A stretch of 14,671 bases of DNA from Myxococcales bacterium (GTDB lineage: Bacteria; Myxococcota; Myxococcia; Myxococcales; Myxococcaceae), in NCBI GenBank assembly GCA_003153055.1, contig PMBV01000429.1:1-14671 (forward strand). The letters are read 5' to 3'. This document shows, piece after piece, positions 13,938 through 14,671 of the stretch. The position numbers and the translations under genes were made by a program. Positions within the stretch are counted from its first letter, which is position 1, and each line of letters begins with the position of its first letter. The notes beneath the pieces were generated by a model. It was not told the DNA's origin. It did not search any database and worked only from the letters and a program-made list of their open reading frames with translations.

Positions 13938-14671
13938 GTGACCGCTGGGTTCGACGCCGACAGGAAGGCCCGAAGGCACTTGATGGGACTTGTATGTAAC
14001 GCCGATTCGAACGCCGAGGCGTTTGCCATGCATCGAGAGCTGCGCCCGCTTCTCCGAGGATGCAGCTTCGTGTTCCCATCTAGAACCGGCTGGCAGCCGG
14101 GCCACGCAGTCCATCGCACCTTCAAGAACGGCGCCGCTGTGCGGGGCCTATTCGCATCCGAAGGGGTGTTGGTCTTGGATGAAGAGACCTCCGTCACCAT
14201 GGAGCGTGAGGGCTCTATCGCGCTCCAAATCGACCACTCAATCTCACTCGACACACATGCCCTGAGCTACCTCACCACCTTCATCAACGGAAAGGAGAGG
14301 CTACCTCGAGACTGGGATGCCGCCTTCGAGTTCATTGCGCGGCCGGAAGTTCCGGTGGATCCCTTGCCCTACATCCACGAGAACTTGGAGAACCTCGATG
14401 ATCCTTATAAGTTGGAACGAATCCTTGAGAAGCTCAGGGGCTACGAAACCCTCCTGACTCTGGATTTGAAGGCGCTACGCGAGCTTGGCGAGGTTCGTTC
14501 TGTGCTCTCGCCCCTCGAGCTGGAGATGAGGGCAAAGCGCTTGCTTGAGGATGCCCAAGCCATGAGAGCCCATGCCGAGGCCGTCAAGGAGGTGTGGTTT
14601 AGGCGCGACACGATGCTCGCGTTGGTATTGAAGATGGTGGTGATTGAGATTGGCTGCAAAGGGGCGTCGCC
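13938..14671 (+). CDS. Unrecognised protein, N-terminal 244 residues (runs off the window)
   Basis: An open frame starts at GTG 13938 with GGAGG seven bases upstream and continues past the right edge. I do not recognise the family. There is no signal peptide or membrane segment near the N-terminus, so it is probably cytoplasmic. Residues ~1-45 are helical and charged. Residues ~60-105 look like beta strands (A-A-V-R-G-L-F-A-S-E-G-V-L-V-L-D-E-E) followed by I-D-H-S-I-S-L-D-T-H-A-L-S-Y-L. Its Asp/His residues (D99, H100, D105, H107) could bind metal, but this is only a guess. Residues ~150-225 are strongly helical and charged, possibly coiled coil. Codons ending in A or T are more frequent than in the upstream genes, hinting at accessory origin. 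The frame is supported by its length, Shine-Dalgarno and protein-like composition. Confidence 0.7.
   Translation, partial: MTAGFDADRKARRHLMGLVCNADSNAEAFAMHRELRPLLRGCSFVFPSRTGWQPGHAVHRTFKNGAAVRGLFASEGVLVLDEETSVTMEREGSIALQIDHSISLDTHALSYLTTFINGKERLPRDWDAAFEFIARPEVPVDPLPYIHENLENLDDPYKLERILEKLRGYETLLTLDLKALRELGEVRSVLSPLELEMRAKRLLEDAQAMRAHAEAVKEVWFRRDTMLALVLKMVVIEIGCKGAS

Overview
This is a high-GC window whose content points to a myxobacterium (Myxococcota, probably the Cystobacterineae). It holds secreted lectins, lipoproteins with Asp-Ala-Gly linkers, Cys-rich/propeller surface proteins, a TPR-PEGA protein and a membrane-anchored SpeE-like protein. The genus is an inference from gene style and base composition; no rRNA, tRNA, CRISPR array or intact mobile element was seen.

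Left part (1-7565). The window opens in the 3' end of a secreted protein with jacalin-like and ricin-type lectin modules (+ strand). It converges on a run of minus-strand genes. In transcription order these are: a very long multicopper oxidase lipoprotein (3162-7565) with glycine-rich repeat insertions and a C-terminal fibronectin III domain; a SCO1/SenC copper chaperone (2457-3086); the C-terminal stump of an alpha/beta hydrolase (2168-2452); a CE1/PHB-depolymerase-like esterase lipoprotein (929-2014); and the C-terminal half of a phytochelatin-synthase-like enzyme (589-927) that keeps the catalytic His and Asp but has lost the Cys half. The oxidase and SCO protein make functional sense together, with SCO as copper-site assembly factor for an extracytoplasmic copper oxidase.

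Middle part (7566-9273). An intergenic and decayed stretch follows. It carries the frameshifted C-terminal end of a lipase-type alpha/beta hydrolase (GDGTVP Asp box, SHQ His box). This is joined by a four-base ATGA overlap to a short secreted protein resembling the N-terminus of Tli4-type lipase-immunity proteins. It looks like the junction of an effector/immunity pair with both outer halves lost.

Right part (9274-14671, all + strand). First is a Cys-rich lipoprotein with seven propeller-type repeats whose reading frame is broken once, near 9430-9458. Ten bases later comes a membrane-anchored SpeE-like methyltransferase-fold protein lacking a key aminopropyltransferase aspartate. Next is a TPR-PEGA protein with two C-terminal membrane segments, possibly translated without a leader. 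After a 400-base gap with several small palindromes and direct repeats comes an unrecognised gene that runs off the right edge.

The most striking features are the repeat-bearing oxidase paired with its SCO partner, and the concentration of gene stumps (hydrolase, phytochelatin synthase, lipase, immunity protein) between intact genes. No complete new defence or biosynthetic system is visible.
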